Shown: in pieces, positions 8,040 to 17,654 of the stretch
Position numbering within the stretch: the stretch's first letter is position 1
Layout of the letters: every line of letters begins with the position of its first letter
Origin: Tenacibaculum singaporense
GTDB lineage: Bacteria > Bacteroidota > Bacteroidia > Flavobacteriales > Flavobacteriaceae
Assembly: GCF_003867015.1 (NCBI RefSeq)
Contig: NZ_CP032548.1
Span: 1,679,001-1,743,000, forward strand
Direction: 5' to 3'
DNA length: 64,000 bases
Position numbers and translations under genes: made by a program
The notes under the pieces: generated by a model
The model's database searches: none
What the model was told of the DNA's origin: nothing
Seen by the model: the letters and a program-made list of their open reading frames with translations, nothing else

Positions 8040-9071
8040 TTAATTGCTCTCAGTTTTTCTAAACTGAGAAGGAGTTTGATTTACTATTTTTTTAAAAGCA
8101 GTATTGAATGCAGAGATACTGTTAAAACCGCAATCATAAGCAATAGAAGAAATGGTAATTTTCTTATTTTTTTCCGATAGTAAAATTTCTTTTGCTTCTT
8201 TAATTCTGTAAGAGTTTAAATATTGCTGAAAATTTTGTTTACAATTTTCATTAACCGATTGCGAAAGTGAATGAGAGGTTACATTTAATTCTGAGGCAAC
8301 CATTTGAAGTTTTAAATCTGGATTTAAAAAAGGTTTTTCATTTTGAAAATAATACTCAAGTTGTGTGAAAATTTCTTTTGACTTTTCATTATTTAATGAT
8401 GAGCTCTGGTACTTTTTATCATCTTCTTTTAATGCTTTATTTATTATAGCCCACAGGCTTAAAGAATAAATAGCAACAGAATAGATTAGGGGGCCAAGAA
8501 TGTATGGTATAGTATCTCCTAAAAGAAAGAAGAAATAAGACGCCCAAATAAAAATAATACCAATATGAATTAATGTTAGCCATGTTTTTTTTAGAGAAGT
8601 AAGTGTATCCTCTTTCTGTACAAAGGACTTTTTTAAAAAGAAAGAAGCTAAAATATAAACTAAGAAGTGAAGGTAAATTAAATAAATACCAAAAGAAACA
8701 TAAAAATCTTTAGTTAGTAGTTTAAAGCTATTTAAAATAAGAAATACTAAAAACGGAATTCCATGTATTAGCAATTTCTTCTCTATTTTAAAACTTCTGA
8801 GAAGGAAACTTTTCGTATAGAAATAAAAAAGAGGGCCTAGTAAAAGTATTATAGTTAACCCCAAGGTGATTAGAATATAATCTAAATCAACCGTAAAGTA
8901 CAAGAAAATAGATTTACTTATTCGAATACCGAAGAGTATTAATAAAACCCCTAAGATTTTATTAGATGTGAGTTTGATATCTTTTTGGGTTAATAAATAA
9001 AGCCCTAGGATGAAACCATGTATAACACCCAAACCACATATTAAAAGAATAAGAATATGTTCCGTTTTCAT
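8040..9071 (-). CDS. AraC-family regulator with membrane-embedded N-terminal domain
   Basis: A 343-residue protein. Residues about 1-210 form six to seven hydrophobic segments (for example ILILLICGLGVIHGFILGLYL and IILLLGPLFYFYTK). Residues about 235-340 form the AraC DNA-binding domain with two helix-turn-helix units (MVASELNVTSHSLSQSVNE; ISSIAYDCGFNSISAFNTAFKKIVNQTPSQFRK). This is the Bacteroidota design of a membrane sensor fused to AraC DNA binding, so it likely reads an envelope signal and acts from the membrane. It is on the same strand as, and 132 bp upstream of, the DJ-1/serine-hydrolase pair, its most likely target. The ligand is unknown. Confidence 0.85.
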   Translation of the reverse strand: MKTEHILILLICGLGVIHGFILGLYLLTQKDIKLTSNKILGVLLILFGIRISKSIFLYFTVDLDYILITLGLTIILLLGPLFYFYTKSFLLRSFKIEKKLLIHGIPFLVFLILNSFKLLTKDFYVSFGIYLIYLHFLVYILASFFLKKSFVQKEDTLTSLKKTWLTLIHIGIIFIWASYFFFLLGDTIPYILGPLIYSVAIYSLSLWAIINKALKEDDKKYQSSSLNNEKSKEIFTQLEYYFQNEKPFLNPDLKLQMVASELNVTSHSLSQSVNENCKQNFQQYLNSYRIKEAKEILLSEKNKKITISSIAYDCGFNSISAFNTAFKKIVNQTPSQFRKTESN

Positions 9072-9130
9072 AAAGTAAATATATAAAACAAAAATACTTT
9101 TGTTTTATAATATATTGTACTAAAGAGCAA

Positions 9131-9167
9131 ACAAAAACCTCTCTGTTTTCACAAAGAGGTTTTTAAA
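9131..9167 (-). terminator. Intrinsic terminator after htpG
   Basis: AAAAACCTCT (9133-9142) pairs with AGAGGTTTTT (9155-9164), directly downstream of the htpG stop and followed by a U-run on the minus strand. Confidence 0.75.
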
Positions 9168-9189
9168 AATTATCTATGGTAATTCGCCA

Positions 9190-11103
9190 TTATTTAATTA
9201 GTTCGTATGAACGTTTGATAAAGTTTGTTAACTCTTCACCATGTAATAGGTTTTGAGATAATTTAGCTAAATCAAATGCTTGTGTAACTAATTGTTTTTG
9301 CTTGTCTTCATCAGCATTTAATATTTCCGATACTAACTCGTGATTAGTATTTACTACTAAGTTGTACATTTCTGGCATGTTACCCATTCCCATCATTCCG
9401 CCTCCACCAGTAGCACTCATTTCTTTCATACGGCGCATGAATTCTGGGACAGTAATTATGAAAGGAGAAGCGTTAGAATCCATAGCTTCTAATTGTACTG
9501 TATAGTTTGTGTTGTTTACTGCGCCTTCAATAACAGGTTTTAACTTCTCTTTTTCTTCGTCAGAAAGTTTAGAAATTACTGTATCGTCTTTCTTAATTAA
9601 ATTGTCAATATGGTCAGCATCTACACGTTTGAATTGTACTTTAGCATCGCCAGACTCCATTTCTAATTTTTGCATTAAATGCGAAACGATAGGAGAGTCT
9701 AACAACAATACTTCATATCCTTTTGCTTTTGCATCTTCAATATAACTGTGTTGTGCATCTTTGTGAGCAGCATATAAAACGATGTGATTTCCGTCTTTGT
9801 CAGTTTGAGCATCTTTAGTTTTTTCAACTAACTCATCAAACGTGAAGAACTTATCATCAACAGTAGGGTATAAGGCAAACTTCTTTGCTTTGTCAAAGAA
9901 TTTCTCTTCCGATAACATTCCATACTCAATAATAACCTTGATGTCGTTCCATTTTTGTTCGAAATCTTCACGATTATTTTTGAATAAAGAAGAAAGTTTA
10001 TCTGCTACCTTTTTGGTGATGTATCCAGAAATCTTTTTAACAGCTCCGTCTGCTTGTAAATAAGAACGAGAAACGTTTAATGGAATGTCTGGAGAATCAA
10101 TTACCCCTTTTAACATTTGTAAGAAATCAGGAACAATTCCTTCTACATTATCCGTTACAAAAACTTGGTTTTGGTATAATTGAATTTTATCCTTTTGCAT
10201 ATCCAAGTTCTGTGTTAACTTAGGGAAATATAAAATTCCCGTTAAGTTAAATGGATAGTCTACATTTAAGTGAATATGGAATAAAGACTCCTCAAATTGC
10301 ATTGGATACAACTCACGGTAGAAGTTTTTATAATCTTCATCTTCTAAATCTGCTGGTTTTTTAGTCCATGCAGGTTCAGTATTATTGATGATATCATCAA
10401 CTTCAATTTGTTTGTGAGGCTCAGTTACTTCTTTACCGTCTTCGTCTTTAGTGGTTTTGGGAGTAAAATCTGGATCATTTATCTTCTTTGTTCCAAATTT
10501 AATTGGTACTTGGTTAAAACGGTTGTATTTAGTTAGTAATCCACGGATTTTACCTTCTTCTAAAAATTCAGTAGAATCTTCAGCAATATGTAATACGATT
10601 TCTGTACCTCTGTCAGACTTGTCGTGTTCCACTAAAGTATATTCGGGTGAACCATCACATGTCCAGTGAGCAGCTGGCTCGTCTTTGAATGATTTTGTGA
10701 AAATTTCTACTTTATCAGCTACCATGAAAGCAGAATAGAAACCTAATCCGAAGTGACCGATAACACCTGTTTCGTTTTTATCGTCTTTATATTTTTCTAA
10801 GAACTCTTCAGCACCAGAAAAGGCAATTTGGTTGATGTATTTTTCAACCTCATCCATTGTCATACCAATACCTTGGTCTTTAATGGTTAGGGTTTTCGCA
10901 TCTTTATCGATACTTATTTCAATTTTAGCGTCACCTAATTCTGTCTTAGCTTCACCAATTGAGATAAGATGTTTTAATTTAGTAGTAGCATCAGTTCCGT
11001 TAGAAATTAATTCACGTAAAAAGATTTCGTGATCAGAATACAAGAACTTTTTAATCAGTGGAAATATATTTTCAACCGATACATTAATGTTTCCTTTACT
11101 CAT
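9190..11103 (-). CDS. htpG: Molecular chaperone HtpG (bacterial Hsp90)
   Basis: A 637-residue protein, the normal length for HtpG. The GHKL ATPase domain starts at the N-terminus (FLYSDHEIFLRELISNGTDA, IKDQGIGMTMDEV, GVIGHFGLGFYSAFMVAD). The middle domain is marked by LYPMQFEESLFHIHLNVDYPF-type sequence and by DIPLNVSRSYLQ, which holds the conserved catalytic-loop Arg. A C-terminal dimerisation domain follows, containing a short Gly/Met run (ATGGGGMMGMGNMPEM). It acts in the cytoplasm as an ATP-dependent chaperone for stressed or metastable proteins. It is a single-gene unit with its own terminator. No heat-shock operator is evident upstream. Confidence 0.97.
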   Translation of the reverse strand: MSKGNINVSVENIFPLIKKFLYSDHEIFLRELISNGTDATTKLKHLISIGEAKTELGDAKIEISIDKDAKTLTIKDQGIGMTMDEVEKYINQIAFSGAEEFLEKYKDDKNETGVIGHFGLGFYSAFMVADKVEIFTKSFKDEPAAHWTCDGSPEYTLVEHDKSDRGTEIVLHIAEDSTEFLEEGKIRGLLTKYNRFNQVPIKFGTKKINDPDFTPKTTKDEDGKEVTEPHKQIEVDDIINNTEPAWTKKPADLEDEDYKNFYRELYPMQFEESLFHIHLNVDYPFNLTGILYFPKLTQNLDMQKDKIQLYQNQVFVTDNVEGIVPDFLQMLKGVIDSPDIPLNVSRSYLQADGAVKKISGYITKKVADKLSSLFKNNREDFEQKWNDIKVIIEYGMLSEEKFFDKAKKFALYPTVDDKFFTFDELVEKTKDAQTDKDGNHIVLYAAHKDAQHSYIEDAKAKGYEVLLLDSPIVSHLMQKLEMESGDAKVQFKRVDADHIDNLIKKDDTVISKLSDEEKEKLKPVIEGAVNNTNYTVQLEAMDSNASPFIITVPEFMRRMKEMSATGGGGMMGMGNMPEMYNLVVNTNHELVSEILNADEDKQKQLVTQAFDLAKLSQNLLHGEELTNFIKRSYELIK

Positions 11104-11169
11104 AAGTATATATTTTATTTGATATTATTTTCTGTGGATTGAATAGTCAAAAAAAATACCAAATAAAAA

Positions 11170-12249
11170 TTAGTGACAAACTGACATATAAGTACTTTTT
11201 ACAAAGGAATTTATTTCATGTTGCTGTTGGCGAATTTTTTGGACCAAGGTAAATTGGTTACTGGCTCTATCTAAATTATGTTTAGGGTGTTTAGTTTTAT
11301 AATAAACGTCATTGTTTAAGTAATCTGTCAAAAAACGAAGCCCCATAATAAATGTCATAATTTGAATACTTATTGGAAGGTAATTTATTTCTTGTTTAGA
11401 AATATTACTAGCTAAATTTTTTAGAAAACCTTCTGTATAATTTTTAAAATAATCAATATTAAAATTAATCTTAGAGATAGTTGCTTCGTCTTCCTCAGCA
11501 GTGTTACAAATAGTTCGTAAAGCATCACCATAATCAAAATGTATACATCCTTTCATAACAGTATCCAAATCGATTAAGCAGATAGCTTTATTGTTGGAGT
11601 CAAATAAAATATTAGAAATTTTAGTGTCATTATGAGTTACTCGTGACGGAATTTCTTTTTGATTGATAGCATTTTCAAGTACCATCATTTTTTCTTTATT
11701 AAGGAGAGCAAAATCAATCCATTTTTGGGCTTGTTTTTTCCTTGTTTTTGAAGCTGAAACTAGAGCTTCTTGAAATTCTTGAAATCGGAAAGACATCGAA
11801 TGAAAGTTCGGTAATGTTTCTACCAAATCAGATTCAAAATCTGAAGTTTGTGTTAAAAACTCCGCGGTAATTAAGCCCGCTTGATAAGCGATGTCATTAG
11901 AGTTAACTTTTAAAAAGGTTTGAGAGTTTTTAATGAATTCAGATAAATTCCACAGATTTTTATCCGCGTCCTCTATATAAAAAACATGTTCTTTGGTTGG
12001 GATAAACCGAATTGTTTGAATTCCCTTTTTTGATAAATGTTGTGTGATTTTTATTTTGTTTTCAATGACATCAGAAGCTTTCTTAAAAATAGTTCCATTT
12101 ATTCTTTGTAGCACATAATTTATGTCTTCTTGAGTAATGATTAAGAAAGTATCGTTGATATGCCCAGAATTGAATGTTTCAAAACGTTTAAAAGTATGCT
12201 CAGTTTGAAACGTATTAAAAATGGTGGTTAATTTTTTTTCTAACTCCAT
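11170..12249 (-). CDS. Phosphotransferase, N-acetylhexosamine 1-kinase (NahK)-like
   Basis: A 359-residue APH-fold kinase. Motifs include FETFNSGHINDTFLI (nucleotide loop region, typical of the NahK group), VTHNDTKISNILFD (Brenner motif with catalytic Asp and Asn) and ICLIDLDTVMKG (metal-binding Asp). NahK-type enzymes phosphorylate GalNAc or GlcNAc at C1. The gene overlaps the nucleotidyltransferase gene by 10 bases. A sodium symporter and a GH109 glycosidase lie next door, so phosphorylation of an amino sugar fits well. Other small-molecule substrates of this large superfamily cannot be excluded. Confidence 0.75.
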   Translation of the reverse strand: MELEKKLTTIFNTFQTEHTFKRFETFNSGHINDTFLIITQEDINYVLQRINGTIFKKASDVIENKIKITQHLSKKGIQTIRFIPTKEHVFYIEDADKNLWNLSEFIKNSQTFLKVNSNDIAYQAGLITAEFLTQTSDFESDLVETLPNFHSMSFRFQEFQEALVSASKTRKKQAQKWIDFALLNKEKMMVLENAINQKEIPSRVTHNDTKISNILFDSNNKAICLIDLDTVMKGCIHFDYGDALRTICNTAEEDEATISKINFNIDYFKNYTEGFLKNLASNISKQEINYLPISIQIMTFIMGLRFLTDYLNNDVYYKTKHPKHNLDRASNQFTLVQKIRQQQHEINSFVKSTYMSVCH

Positions 12250-13133
12250 AAACTTTCAGGGTACACACCGTCTTTTTTTAATTCAGTTATTTTAGAAATT
12301 ACCGCTGTTTTATCTTCTTTATAAGTAACTCCTAACCAGTTTGAGTTGGTCTCTAAAACTTTTACAGTAGCTTTTTTAGTTTCTAGTAAATGATTTACGA
12401 CACTAGGTAAGTAAAATTCTTTTTTGTCTGTTTGGTAATTTTCCTTTAAAAATTGATAAAAAAGAGCATCCATTTCTCGAAAGATAGTGGGAGTAAATCC
12501 CCAAAAATTCATTGAAACTAAGCTGTTTTTTTGAATTTCTTTCTCTTGGTTATTTTCTGTATAAATTATACGGTTATCAATCAAACTAATATTCGTGCGC
12601 TCAACAATCTTTTTTAAATAATTATTAGCATCAAGGTAGCATTCTCCTCTTGAAACACTTCCGTTTTCAGAAAGTGTATTTTGAATTTTAAATCCGACCA
12701 TGGCATATTCCCCTGATAAAGGAGTCGTTTTGTTTAAAAACTCAGCCATTTTAAGAAAGGCATTAGCTCCATAAAAATCATCGGCATTAATCACACAGAA
12801 ATTATCATCAACTACATTTTTAACTGTTAGTAGTGCATGTGCGGTTCCCCAAGGTTTTACTCTGTTATTATTTTTGAATTCTTCTGGAATATTAGTTACT
12901 TCTTGACAAACAAACGCTACCTTAATTTTATCTTGAAGTTTAGGTAAGTACAAGGCTTTTATAGTTTCTAAAAAATCTTGTCGAACTACAAAAACTACTT
13001 TTTTAAAACCACATTTAATAGCATCATATATAGAAAAGTCTATAATAGACTCATTTTTATTACTAATAGCGTCCAATTGCTTTAATCCGCCATATCTACT
13101 TCCCATACCAGCAGCAAGAATTACTAAAGTCAT
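12240..13133 (-). CDS. Sugar-phosphate nucleotidyltransferase
   Basis: A 297-residue protein with the pyrophosphorylase signature at the very N-terminus (LVILAAGMGSRYGGLKQLDAI) and the metal-binding CVINADDFYGANAF. It should transfer a nucleotide to a sugar 1-phosphate. The kinase gene that would make such a sugar 1-phosphate overlaps it by 10 bases, so the pair is likely a salvage route such as GalNAc to GalNAc-1-P to UDP-GalNAc. The exact sugar and nucleotide are inferred from context only. It is divergently placed from the symporter gene with about 70 bp between starts, suggesting a shared control region. Confidence 0.8.
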   Translation of the reverse strand: MTLVILAAGMGSRYGGLKQLDAISNKNESIIDFSIYDAIKCGFKKVVFVVRQDFLETIKALYLPKLQDKIKVAFVCQEVTNIPEEFKNNNRVKPWGTAHALLTVKNVVDDNFCVINADDFYGANAFLKMAEFLNKTTPLSGEYAMVGFKIQNTLSENGSVSRGECYLDANNYLKKIVERTNISLIDNRIIYTENNQEKEIQKNSLVSMNFWGFTPTIFREMDALFYQFLKENYQTDKKEFYLPSVVNHLLETKKATVKVLETNSNWLGVTYKEDKTAVISKITELKKDGVYPESLWS

Positions 13134-13204
13134 AACATTTATTTAAAAAAGCCCAATATAATTTAATCTGATTGATTATTTTGGTCGACATTAAATTTTA
13201 TTTC

Positions 13205-15007
13205 ATGAACTTAACTACGATTGATTATACTTTTATCTTCATTTTTTTCAGTATTACATTAGGAATAGGAATTTGGGTTTCAAAAAAGTCAAAACAAAGT
13301 ACTTCTGAATATTTTTTATCTGGAAGAAATATGCCTTGGTGGTTATTGGGAGTTTCAATGGTTGCCACAACTTTTTCGACTGATACTCCTAATTTAGTGA
13401 CAGATATAGTTAGAACCAATGGTGTTTCTGGAAACTGGGTTTGGTGGGCTTTCTTGCTAACAGGAATGTTAACCGTTTTTATTTATGCAAAATTATGGAG
13501 AAAGAGTCAATCAACTACTGATTTAGAGTTTTATGAGCTTAGATATGGAGGAAAACCAGCTAAATTTTTAAGAGGATTTAGATCACTATATCTAGGAATA
13601 TTTTTTAATGTTTTGGCAATGGCTGGTGTAACCTTAGCTGCTATAAAAATAGGAGAGGTAATGTTAGGTTTAACTCCAATTCAAACAATAGGTATAGCTT
13701 CGGTAGTTACAGTTATTTTTAGTGCTATTGGTGGATTTAAAGGAGTAGTATATACCGATTTTTTATTGTTTTTTGTAGCTATGATAGGGGCTGTTGGAGC
13801 AGCTGTGGTTGCTGTAAATCATCCCCAAATAGATGGTTTAGAAAATTTATTAACACATCCTAATGTAGTAGATAAACTATCAATTTTACCAGATTTTAGT
13901 AATAAGGAACTGCTTATATCAATTTTTATTATTCCCTTAGCAGTACAATGGTGGAGTGCTTGGTATCCTGGGGCAGAACCTGGAGGAGGAGGGTATATAG
14001 CCCAAAGAATGCTGGCTTCTAAAGACGAAAATCATGCTATTGGAGCAACTTTTTTCTTTAATATTTTACATTATGCTTTGCGTCCGTGGCCATGGATTAT
14101 TGTGGCATTAGCTTCATTGGTGGTATTTCCTGATTTGGCGAGTATAAAAGAGGCTTTTCCTAATGTGTCAGATGACAAATTAGGGCATGATTTAGCATAT
14201 CCAGCTATGTTAACGTTCTTGCCTAGTGGATTGGCAGGTGTTGTACTTACATCGTTAGTAGCTGCTTACATGAGTACAATTTCTACTCATTTAAATTGGG
14301 GAGCATCTTATATAGTAAATGATTTTTATAAGCAAAATATAAATCCAAACGCTAATGAAAAAACATTGGTAAATGTTGGGAAATTAGCAACAGTAGTTTT
14401 AATGATTTTTAGCGCAATACTAGCTTTACTATTTACCAATGCGTTAGAGATCTTTAAATTTATATTAATGTTTGGTGCAGGTACTGGACTTATATTTTTA
14501 TTGCGTTGGTTTTGGTGGCGTATTAATGCTTGGAGTGAAATTTCAGCAATGGTAGCATCAGGAATTTTTTCTTTAATCTTTTATTTTAATTCAGAATATT
14601 TATTTGGAAATGAAGGAGTGTTTGAAAGTTATTGGCAATTTCCGTTAGTGGTATTGTGTACCACAATTGTTTGGGTGTTGGTAACAATATTAACGAAACC
14701 AGAAGATGATGAAGTGCTGATTAACTTTTATAAAAAAATTCAACCTAAAAAAGCAGGATGGAAGTATGTTTTAGATAAAGCAAAGGAGCAAAATGTTTCG
14801 TTAGAGGATGAGAAAGAAACAGTGAATTTAGGAAATGGATTATTAGCTACCTTTACTGGCTGTGTTTTAGTTTTTAGTAGTTTGTTTGCTACTGGAAATT
14901 GGATTTATGGTAATTATGTGCTAGCATCAGGGTTAACTGTTATAGCGTTAATTTCTGTATTTGTATTACTTAAATTATGGAAAAAAATTAGAGTTAATTT
15001 TTTATAA
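13205..15007 (+). CDS. Sodium/solute symporter (SSS family), probable amino-sugar importer
   Basis: 600 residues from the ATG at 13205. A TTG-initiated extension from 13172 is rejected because MNLTTIDYTFIFIFF gives the usual first membrane helix. About 14 hydrophobic segments are visible, with family motifs SGRNMPWWLLGVSMVATTFS near the start and the AYMSTISTHLNWGASYIVND region in the middle. Members import sugars, amino acids or vitamins with Na+ across the inner membrane. The sugar kinase/nucleotidyltransferase pair is divergent to the left, and the GH109 gene is convergent on the right. The substrate GalNAc or a related sugar is inferred from this. Confidence 0.85.
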   Translation: MNLTTIDYTFIFIFFSITLGIGIWVSKKSKQSTSEYFLSGRNMPWWLLGVSMVATTFSTDTPNLVTDIVRTNGVSGNWVWWAFLLTGMLTVFIYAKLWRKSQSTTDLEFYELRYGGKPAKFLRGFRSLYLGIFFNVLAMAGVTLAAIKIGEVMLGLTPIQTIGIASVVTVIFSAIGGFKGVVYTDFLLFFVAMIGAVGAAVVAVNHPQIDGLENLLTHPNVVDKLSILPDFSNKELLISIFIIPLAVQWWSAWYPGAEPGGGGYIAQRMLASKDENHAIGATFFFNILHYALRPWPWIIVALASLVVFPDLASIKEAFPNVSDDKLGHDLAYPAMLTFLPSGLAGVVLTSLVAAYMSTISTHLNWGASYIVNDFYKQNINPNANEKTLVNVGKLATVVLMIFSAILALLFTNALEIFKFILMFGAGTGLIFLLRWFWWRINAWSEISAMVASGIFSLIFYFNSEYLFGNEGVFESYWQFPLVVLCTTIVWVLVTILTKPEDDEVLINFYKKIQPKKAGWKYVLDKAKEQNVSLEDEKETVNLGNGLLATFTGCVLVFSSLFATGNWIYGNYVLASGLTVIALISVFVLLKLWKKIRVNFL

Positions 15008-15028
15008 AACTTTTCGAACTTATAAACC

Positions 15029-15064
15029 AAAAAAGCACTAACATTAAAACGTTAGTGCTTTTTA
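15029..15064. terminator. Bidirectional intrinsic terminator
   Basis: AAAAAGCACTAAC (15030-15042) pairs with GTTAGTGCTTTTT (15051-15063) around an 8-base loop, between the convergent symporter and GH109 genes. Confidence 0.8.
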
Positions 15065-15085
15065 TATGTTGAGTATTTATTGATA

Positions 15086-16477
15086 TTAAATATCTCTTAA
15101 CATTTCTGATTTGTTTTTGTTTTTCCATGTTCCGCCTGTAAAGTCAGGAACTTTAACTGAGCTACTATTTTGTGCTACGGATAACTCTGATAGTGGTGTA
15201 ATAGCACTCCATAAAACACTATCGTACACATTAATATCTAATGGTAGACCTCCATTTAAACATTTAATTAAACGATAAATCATTACAAAATCCATCCCTC
15301 CATGTCCTACTGAATTATCAGAAATTTGTGATTTTAACTTGTTCCAAAGAGGATGATTGTATTTTTCTCTATACTCATTGTATTTTTCTTGTTCTAACCA
15401 TTCATGTCCCCACCAAGCTAATTCATCATCATTAATGTATAATTTAGAAGGGTAACCTTCATGTACTGCTTTTGTACCCACAACAGTGTTTAAACGATCG
15501 TAAGGACGCCCTGTATGCACATCAAATTGTAGCATGATGGTTTTGCCTAATTTGGTTTTAATCATTGTGGTATTCATATCACCACATTTAATGTTTGAAA
15601 ATTTATTTTCTCCAGCACGTTTTGCGGCATCACTTAAACTTTTTTCACGAGAACTCATAGATACTACATGATCATAGGTGTCACCACGTCCAATATCCAT
15701 GTACTGACTTATTGGCCCTAATCCATGTGTAGTATAAAAGTTACCATCTTTATTTAAGTGGTGTTTTATTCTCCATTGATCTTCATAGTATTTTTCATCT
15801 AATAAATGCTTACGTAAATCATGAATATAAGCACCTTCAGCATGCGTTAAATCACCAAAGACACCTTGATTAACCATATTCAATACCCATAGTTCTTCAT
15901 TATTAAAACAACAGTTTTCTAACATCATACAATGTTTTTGTGTGCGTTCTGCTGTTTCTATTAATTTCCAACAGTCTTCTAGCGTATAAGCTACAGGAAC
16001 TTCACAAGCAACATGTTTACCTTGTTCCATTCCATATAAAGCCATTGGTGTATGCCATTCCCAAGGAGTAGCAATTATTAATAAATCAATATCATCACGT
16101 TCTGCTATTTTTTTCCATTCATCTGGGTTTCCATAGTATGCTTTGGCGGTTTTACCATGTGTTTTTTGTAAATGCTCATTTAGTTTGTCGGTTTTTTCTT
16201 TGCGTAAATCAGAAACAGCTACAATTTCAGCATTATCATTTTTTATCAACCAATCAAACATTTGTACTAATACTTGTCCTCGGTTTCCACAACCAATAAT
16301 CCCAACATTGACTTTGTCTATTTTTGGAGCAGTTAAGGCAAAAGCACTTCCTTTTGCAGTTTTATTTAATAATGGAATGGTTTTGTCATTAGCTTCTTCT
16401 TTACAAGAAAAGGCAGTAGACAAACCAAAAAACATAGCGGCTTTGGTTGATAATGAGAGGAAATCTTTTCTGTTCAT
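15086..16477 (-). CDS. GH109-type glycosidase (alpha-N-acetylgalactosaminidase family, Gfo/Idh/MocA fold)
   Basis: A 463-residue protein. The N-terminus (NRKDFLSLSTKAAMFFGLSTAFSC) is an export signal ending in a possible lipobox. A Rossmann NAD+ site follows (VGIIGCGNRGQ near residue 60). The segments EVPVAYTLEDCWKL, MLENC, VLNMVNQGVFGDLTHAEGAYIHDLR, TTHGLGPISQYMDIGRGD and GHGGMDFVMIYRL match the pattern I recall from the GH109 founder NagA of Elizabethkingia. GH109 enzymes use tightly bound NAD+ to cleave terminal alpha-GalNAc. A plain oxidoreductase of the same superfamily is the alternative, but the THGLGP and RGD context favours GH109. Its neighbours (symporter, 1-kinase, nucleotidyltransferase) would process the released sugar. 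Confidence 0.8.
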   Translation of the reverse strand: MNRKDFLSLSTKAAMFFGLSTAFSCKEEANDKTIPLLNKTAKGSAFALTAPKIDKVNVGIIGCGNRGQVLVQMFDWLIKNDNAEIVAVSDLRKEKTDKLNEHLQKTHGKTAKAYYGNPDEWKKIAERDDIDLLIIATPWEWHTPMALYGMEQGKHVACEVPVAYTLEDCWKLIETAERTQKHCMMLENCCFNNEELWVLNMVNQGVFGDLTHAEGAYIHDLRKHLLDEKYYEDQWRIKHHLNKDGNFYTTHGLGPISQYMDIGRGDTYDHVVSMSSREKSLSDAAKRAGENKFSNIKCGDMNTTMIKTKLGKTIMLQFDVHTGRPYDRLNTVVGTKAVHEGYPSKLYINDDELAWWGHEWLEQEKYNEYREKYNHPLWNKLKSQISDNSVGHGGMDFVMIYRLIKCLNGGLPLDINVYDSVLWSAITPLSELSVAQNSSSVKVPDFTGGTWKNKNKSEMLRDI

Positions 16478-16585
16478 AAATAATTAGTTAATATTTGTAG
16501 TTTTATGTCTTTTTGTAAAGGTATTAATTAATTACTATTTTTACAGGCTGCAATTGACAACAACAAAATAATCAACATAAAAAAT

Positions 16586-17596
16586 ATGTATAGTTCAAAA
16601 ATTACAGGATTAGGTTATTATGTTCCTGAGAACGTAGTGACTAACGATGACTTGACTCAGTTTATGGAGACGAGTGATGAATGGATTCAGGAAAGAACTG
16701 GTATCAAAGAGCGTCGTTGGATTGACCCAAAAACTTCTGATGATTCTACATCAGTAATGGGAGCAAAAGCCGCTAAAATAGCTATTGAGCGTGCGGGATT
16801 GACTAAAGATGATATTGATTTTATCATTTTTGCTACGTTGAGCCCTGAATTATATTTTCCAGGAGGTGGAGTACAAATTCAAGATTTATTAGATATGCCT
16901 ACAATTGGTGCGTTAGATGTACGTAACCAATGTTCTGGTTTTATTTATTCACTTTCTGTTGCTGATCAATTTATCAAAACAGGAATGTATAAAAATGTTT
17001 TAGTAATTGGTTCTGAGAATCACTCAGGTGGTTTAGAACGTTCTACACGTGGTCGTGGAGTTACTGTAATTTTTGGAGATGGAGCAGGAGCAGCTGTTTT
17101 ATCACGTTCGGATGAGGAAGGAAAAGGGATTTTATCTTCTCACTTACATTCTGAAGGAAAGTTTGCGAAAGAATTAATGTTAGAAGGGCCTTCAACAGGG
17201 CGTTGGGTTCCTGAAATTATAGAGGCCAATGACCCTGATGATACTTCGTATTATCCATATATGAACGGTCAGTTTGTATTTAAACATGCAGTTGTTCGTT
17301 TTTCAGAAGCGATTGTAGAAGGTTTGCAAGCAAACGGACTGCAAAAGGAAGATATTGATATGTTAATTCCTCATCAAGCGAATTTACGTATTGCACAATT
17401 TATTCAAAAGAAGTTCCAGTTATCTGATGACAAGGTGTATAATAATATTATGAAGTATGGTAATACTACTGCTGCTTCGGTTATTATAGCATTGACAGAA
17501 GCTTGGGAAAAAGGAAAAATAAATGATGGTGACTTGGTAGTGTTAGCTGCCTTTGGTAGTGGATTTACTTGGGGATCGGTAGTGATTCGTTGGTAA
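16586..17596 (+). CDS. 3-oxoacyl-ACP synthase III (KAS III/FabH-like) family protein
   Basis: A 336-residue thiolase-fold condensing enzyme. The catalytic triad is visible: Cys in VRNQCSGFIYSLS, His in IPHQANLRIA and Asn in YGNTTAASVIIAL. The N-terminus SKITGLGYYVPENVVTNDDL and ERTGIKERRW are typical of KAS III-like proteins. Members condense an acyl-CoA with malonyl-ACP to start fatty-acid or related acyl chains. The sequence differs from the usual housekeeping FabH of flavobacteria as I recall it, so I give no gene symbol; it may serve a branched or specialised acyl product. It is a single-gene unit, and a terminator follows the stop. Confidence 0.85.
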   Translation: MYSSKITGLGYYVPENVVTNDDLTQFMETSDEWIQERTGIKERRWIDPKTSDDSTSVMGAKAAKIAIERAGLTKDDIDFIIFATLSPELYFPGGGVQIQDLLDMPTIGALDVRNQCSGFIYSLSVADQFIKTGMYKNVLVIGSENHSGGLERSTRGRGVTVIFGDGAGAAVLSRSDEEGKGILSSHLHSEGKFAKELMLEGPSTGRWVPEIIEANDPDDTSYYPYMNGQFVFKHAVVRFSEAIVEGLQANGLQKEDIDMLIPHQANLRIAQFIQKKFQLSDDKVYNNIMKYGNTTAASVIIALTEAWEKGKINDGDLVVLAAFGSGFTWGSVVIRW

Positions 17597-17623
17597 TGTT
17601 AGACTACCTACTTATAAAATAAA

Positions 17624-17654
17624 TAAATCCGAAGTATTAACTTCGGATTTTTTA
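17624..17654. terminator. Bidirectional intrinsic terminator
   Basis: AAATCCGAAGT (17625-17635) pairs with ACTTCGGATTT (17640-17650) around a 4-base loop, then a T-run. It separates the KAS III-like gene from the convergent outer-membrane barrel gene. Confidence 0.8.

Noticed and set aside
9509..11032. Plus-strand frames opposite htpG
   Set aside because: Ser-rich shadows of a well-conserved gene; no promoter or ribosome site.
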